The notes beneath the pieces are model-generated. The model made no database searches. It was not told the origin of the DNA and saw only the letters and a program-made list of their open reading frames with translations. 64,000 bases of DNA, from assembly GCA_963693315.1 (NCBI GenBank), contig OY856188.1, forward strand, positions 156,259,034-156,323,033. Reading direction: 5' to 3'. The position numbers and the translations under genes are program-made. Shown here in pieces: positions 60,690-64,000 of this stretch; the first letter of the stretch is position 1; each line of letters begins with the position of its first letter. The stretch is from Diogma glabrata (taxonomy: Eukaryota; Arthropoda; Insecta; Diptera; Cylindrotomidae).

Positions 60690-61045
60690 AAATTGAAACC
60701 AAAATTAAATATCCAATTAGAATCATGCTCAATAATTTACAAAATTAAATGTGATTTTTGTGAAAAATTTTATATCGCTAAAACCGGAAAATGTTTTAAA
60801 GACTTATTAAAGGAATACCTTCCTAAGAAGAAAAATAAACGAAATTTAAAGTCTATTTTTGAAAACCATTTACATAGTTAGTAACAATAGCTACACCACT
60901 TTTAAAACAAAATTTGAAGGCTTTACATTTATGTAGCGAAGGATCTCTAAAAGAATCACTTGATGAGTTTAAAATTTACAAGGGATTTAAAACCCAACAA
61001 AATGTAATTTTAAATGATAAACTTTCATTTAATTCAAATATATAA
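60690..61045 (+). pseudogene. Penelope-like element C-terminal GIY-YIG fragment
   Basis: IYKIKCDFCEKFYIAKTGKC (about 60738-60798) is the GIY-YIG endonuclease core with the Cys-containing insertion usual in Penelope-like elements (Y-K-I-x-C, then KFYI-x-x-TG). After a shift near 60880 follow ESLDEFKI-type residues and the LLNDKLSFNSN ending (about 61000-61045). No reverse transcriptase is present here. It is antisense to the enclosing hAT transposase and shared with copy 1. Confidence 0.8.
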
Positions 61046-61310
61046 ATATATAAAACTGAAAACAAACAGTATTAGTACGTATCTACCTATAAAAATTTGC
61101 AAAACTGCAGTAATTGCATAACTGCCATTTTATTCCACAGTAAATATTTTTGTGTCCATTGAAAAACGATCTATTCCAATTTATTCCTTGAGTTTCAAGA
61201 TAAAGGAAAAACAAATTATTTTGAGATCATTTACAAACACGGTGATTTGATTATTTATTAGTTTCCTTAGGTGTTTGCAGTTAATTTGTTTGAAATGTAA
61301 AACATATATT

Positions 61311-62202
61311 TAGTGGAGTCATATTAGCATTTTATATTGATTTAAGAGCAAAGTTGAATTTTTATTTTGTTTTATGTTAAGGACATAAAAGTTAGTGGGC
61401 AAGTTATTATTTAGCAAATTTGGAGGTCCGGAAGTGCCTCAAAAATGGCAAAAACTGGTTTTTTGGTGTTTTTCGAGTAGGTTCGGGCTCTAATGATCAT
61501 AAAAAAAAAAAGATGAAATATGTTTGTGATTAAATTTCAAATTCATCTATGGGGGTTAGATATTTTAAAAGTGTAACCTAACCTCAAAAACCGAATCGCG
61601 TGACTTTTTTTTTTTACTAAATTTATGATAAGGGGCGGAAAAATCGTCGAATTTATAGTACAGATTAAAAAAAAAATTTTATTTTGGATGACTTCTCATA
61701 AAATGGCACCATTTGCCAAATTTAACGAAAAATGCCAATTGTGGCCGAAAAAATTAAAAATTTTTCATAAAAATTGAAATCCACATTAAGACTATTAAAA
61801 TACACGTTTCCTGAAATTTTCATGAAAATTCGACGATTTTTCCGCCCCTTATCATAAATTTAGTAAAAAAAAAAAAAAAAGGCACGCGATTCGGTTTTCG
61901 AGGCTAGGTAACACTTTTAAAATATCTAACATAGATGAATTTGAAATTTAATCACAAACATTTTTCATCTTTTTTTTTTTATGATCATTAGAGCCCGAAA
62001 TATTTCAAAAATAGTGAAGCGACCTACTCGAAAAACACCAAAAAACCAGTTTTTGCCATTTTTGAGGCACTTCCGGACCTCCAAATTTGCTAAATAATTA
62101 CATGCCCACTAACTTTTATGTCCTTAACATAAAGCAAAAAAAAAATTCGACTTTGCTCTTACATCAAATATATCACTTATTTTTACTAATTTGACTCCAC
62201 TA
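61311..62202. mobile_element. 892-bp foldback element, 3-bp TSD ATT
   Basis: TIR TAGTGGAGTCA at both ends, with long inverted arms of about 400 bp sharing TTAAGGACATAAAAGTTAGT, GGAGGTCCGGAAGTGCCTC and ATAAGGGGCGGAAAAATCG. ATT flanks both sides (61308-61310, 62203-62205); copy 1 shows the empty site as ATATTAGGTAG (near 39275). No ORF. Confidence 0.9.
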
Positions 62203-62774
62203 ATTAGGTAGTAAAGCTAAGCTAATATTTTAGAAATCATTTTGGAATAAAGACATTGTAACTCAAGGGTGCCACCCGATCGACAAAGTGTGCCACATTA
62301 TCGACGTTAACCACTTTTCCTATACATTATTCAGCATATGTGTTTTCAGACCTTGTCGTTAAAGAATCATTCTTGCATATTAAATAATATACCGTAAAAA
62401 AAGTCAATATGGTATCTATTGGAATATTCAATGCTATTGAGTAATTGTGGTGATGGTATTCAATGCTCAACATGTTGATTCGATTAATATTGTTAAAATA
62501 TTATTTCACGTAATAACTTAAAAATTTTTAAAAGTAGAATAGATTCTTTTTGAACCAATAACACATTTATAGGACACATTTATAAGTTATCACAATTTAT
62601 AAATTAAAATTATATGGATAACCTGGTTAAAATGGTTTCTATAGAAGTGATTTAGCGTTAAAAACATTGTGATGGTTTGTTTAAGTTTTTACGGTCGGGT
62701 GTCACCCCAAAACGGGTGACACCCGGGGCTGACCGCACCCCGCCCCCCCCCCTAGCTACGCCACTGTTTGAGAG

Positions 62775-63875
62775 CCATATTCAGACCGCATATGGCTTCT
62801 GTTCAGACTGGGTAGCTTGCTGAGTTATCCTCCGTAAATTTTTTTTGTTCCGATTTTATTAGATTACCGATAAGAAATGTTACTTGCTGGCTTCACGTTG
62901 TCACCAGTTAGGGAAGGTTTTAAATTATATTTAACTTGTTATGGATAATTCTATTTTTATTTAGTAATTGAATCTCCCTAATCTTTGTTTGTAATTTTAG
63001 GTGATTTGGAGACGGTTCAATAACACAATAAACGGCTTTATTTGCCTAAACCATGAACACTACGATTCCCTTCGAAACTTCATTCTTTGGAAAGAAATTT
63101 TGAAGAGACTCTGACGTTATTAATTCTATTTTTAGGACTCTGGAAGCATACTGTAGGACTCCAACTATTAGCATCAAGATAAAAGAAAAAGTTTTTAGTT
63201 ATCGCTCAATTATAATTATTTAAATTAATTAGTATTTAAAAGTTAAGATCAATGAAATCATAGGCACTAAGTAAGGTATTTACAAATTTATATATATTTA
63301 TATTTAAAAGAAAACAAAAGAAGGAAGAAAGAAATCAAATCGTTAAATTAATTTAATTATTATTCAATTTTCTTTAATTATTATTAATTAATATTCCAAT
63401 TTAATTATTTTTTTTTTCAATTTAATTATTATTTAAAAGTTGAGAACAATGAAATCAAAGTAATCTAGAAGGATATTTACTTAATTTATAGATATTGTAT
63501 TAGAAAAGAAAAAGAAAGGAAACCACAAGTTATTGGCTATCAAGATTCCCTGATTGTTTGAATTTTGCTTTAGTTGTTTGAATTTGTTTGATTTTTTTTT
63601 TTGTATTTGAAAGGCAATTTTTTTTTCTGTTCAATTTTTTTTGAAAAGTTACATAAAGTTCAATCTCTCGGGTAAACAATAGAATTTTCTTGTCAACTTC
63701 CGTTTGCTAGAGTAATCGATTTGACCTTACATTTTTTATTTACTTTTCTACATACATTTTCATTAAATTATTGAGCTCGGTTATTATCAGGACCTGGTTG
63801 CAGTGCGATCGCTCCTAGTAGTATTAGAAGCTTTTATCTATAATTGTTTTCTTGTTTGTTAAGAAGATTAAAGCC
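62775..63875. other. Upstream region of the RING gene
   Basis: About 1.1 kb of AT-rich sequence without repeats seen elsewhere in the window, possibly true intergenic or promoter DNA. The last 130 bases are less AT-rich (GGACCTGGTTGCAGTGCGATCG at 63791-63812), which would suit a proximal promoter or 5' UTR. No TATA box can be argued against this background. Confidence 0.4.
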
Positions 63876-64000
63876 ATGGATCCGAGTGAGGTAGAACCAA
63901 CTAATAGTATAACTTGTACAATTTGTCATGAGCAGATTTTTCTGGCGGAAGCAATTGCCTCCACACCTTGTCGACACACCTTTCATGATGCATGTATCAC
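63876..64000 (+). CDS. RING-H2 zinc-finger protein, N-terminus (partial)
   Basis: ATG at 63876 in a good context (AAGCCATGG) opens an uninterrupted frame to the window edge. Residues 14-40 form a RING-H2 pattern: C14-x2-C17, a 14-residue spacer, C32-x-H34-x2-H37-x2-C40 (CTIC ... PCRHTFHDAC). RING-H2 proteins usually act as E3 ubiquitin ligases by binding an E2 enzyme. The finger at the very N-terminus recalls TRAIP/no-poles-type and other small RING ligases, but the rest is outside the window. Codon use looks ordinary and there is no sign of decay. It is the only candidate host gene; capture by a transposon cannot be excluded. Confidence 0.7.
   Translation, partial: MDPSEVEPTNSITCTICHEQIFLAEAIASTPCRHTFHDACI

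Larger units (their letters stand above)
56072..62766 (-). mobile_element. Composite hAT transposon, copy 2, complete ends, 8-bp TSD
   Basis: Left CAGTGGCGTAGCTAGCATGG, right CCTAGCTACGCCACTG, flanked by TTTGAGAG at 56064-56071 and 62767-62774. Length 6.7 kb. Transposase pseudogene on the minus strand. Nested contents shared with copy 1: CACTG MITE (57382-57804) and Penelope fragment (60690-61045). Private to this copy: 580-bp element (57834-58413), 719-bp element (58868-59586) and 892-bp foldback (61311-62202). The shared nested pieces were inside before this copy transposed; the private ones came later. Confidence 0.93.

Overview
This window is AT-rich insect DNA in which almost everything recognisable is a transposable element or a repeat. 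An endogenous insect retrovirus of the gypsy/17.6 type, an irritans-type mariner, Jockey and other non-LTR retrotransposons, a Penelope-type GIY-YIG fragment, Helitron pieces and several hAT families together suggest an insect with a large, repeat-filled genome, most likely a fly. The species cannot be named from the sequence. Only one candidate host gene is visible: the first 41 codons of a RING-H2 protein, running off the right edge from 63876.

Layout. 1-1795 is a non-LTR retrotransposon whose reverse-transcriptase core is deleted. 2907-5040 holds copies of an unclassified repeat built around long (TA)n tracts. 7613 onward is a Helitron 3' end running into a 200-base assembly gap, followed by a palindrome to 9090. 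9469-11756 is a TIR element (TTAGGGTGTCCC) with a transposase relic and a second element nested in it. 11764-13059 is a long palindrome that cuts off the 3' LTR of an errantivirus-like retroelement on the minus strand (to 20552), with intact gag, broken pol and env traces. 21478-23450 is a broken Jockey element. 24339-26663 is a 2.3-kb foldback. 27339-30790 is a Helitron relic interrupted by an unclassified repeat. 30900-31565 holds non-LTR pieces, and 32267-33490 a dead mariner.

The right half is dominated by two inverted copies (about 38473-42888 and 56072-62766) of one hAT transposon. Both carry the same nested MITE and the same antisense Penelope fragment. The second copy has full TIRs, a perfect 8-bp target duplication (TTTGAGAG) and three further private insertions with their own TIRs and target duplications. 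Between the copies lie a KIAA1586-like hAT fragment, a 21-unit satellite with a MITE in it, a triple-nested non-LTR/DNA/MITE locus (48593-50690), a hAT remnant with TTTCTCGAG motifs, and a ZBED-like hAT with a perfect TSD (52921-55740).

The most unusual signal is in the errantivirus leader between the primer-binding site and gag. Seven short hairpins share one 7-nt loop (CGGTATA in the RNA sense, one with a single change), while their stems differ and stay complementary. Second is a three-copy unclassified repeat (10470-11512, 27416-29150, 36380-38472) whose length varies through internal tandem arrays and whose insertion boundary can be read against an empty Helitron site. No CRISPR array, rRNA or tRNA was recognised; tRNA scanning by eye is unreliable.
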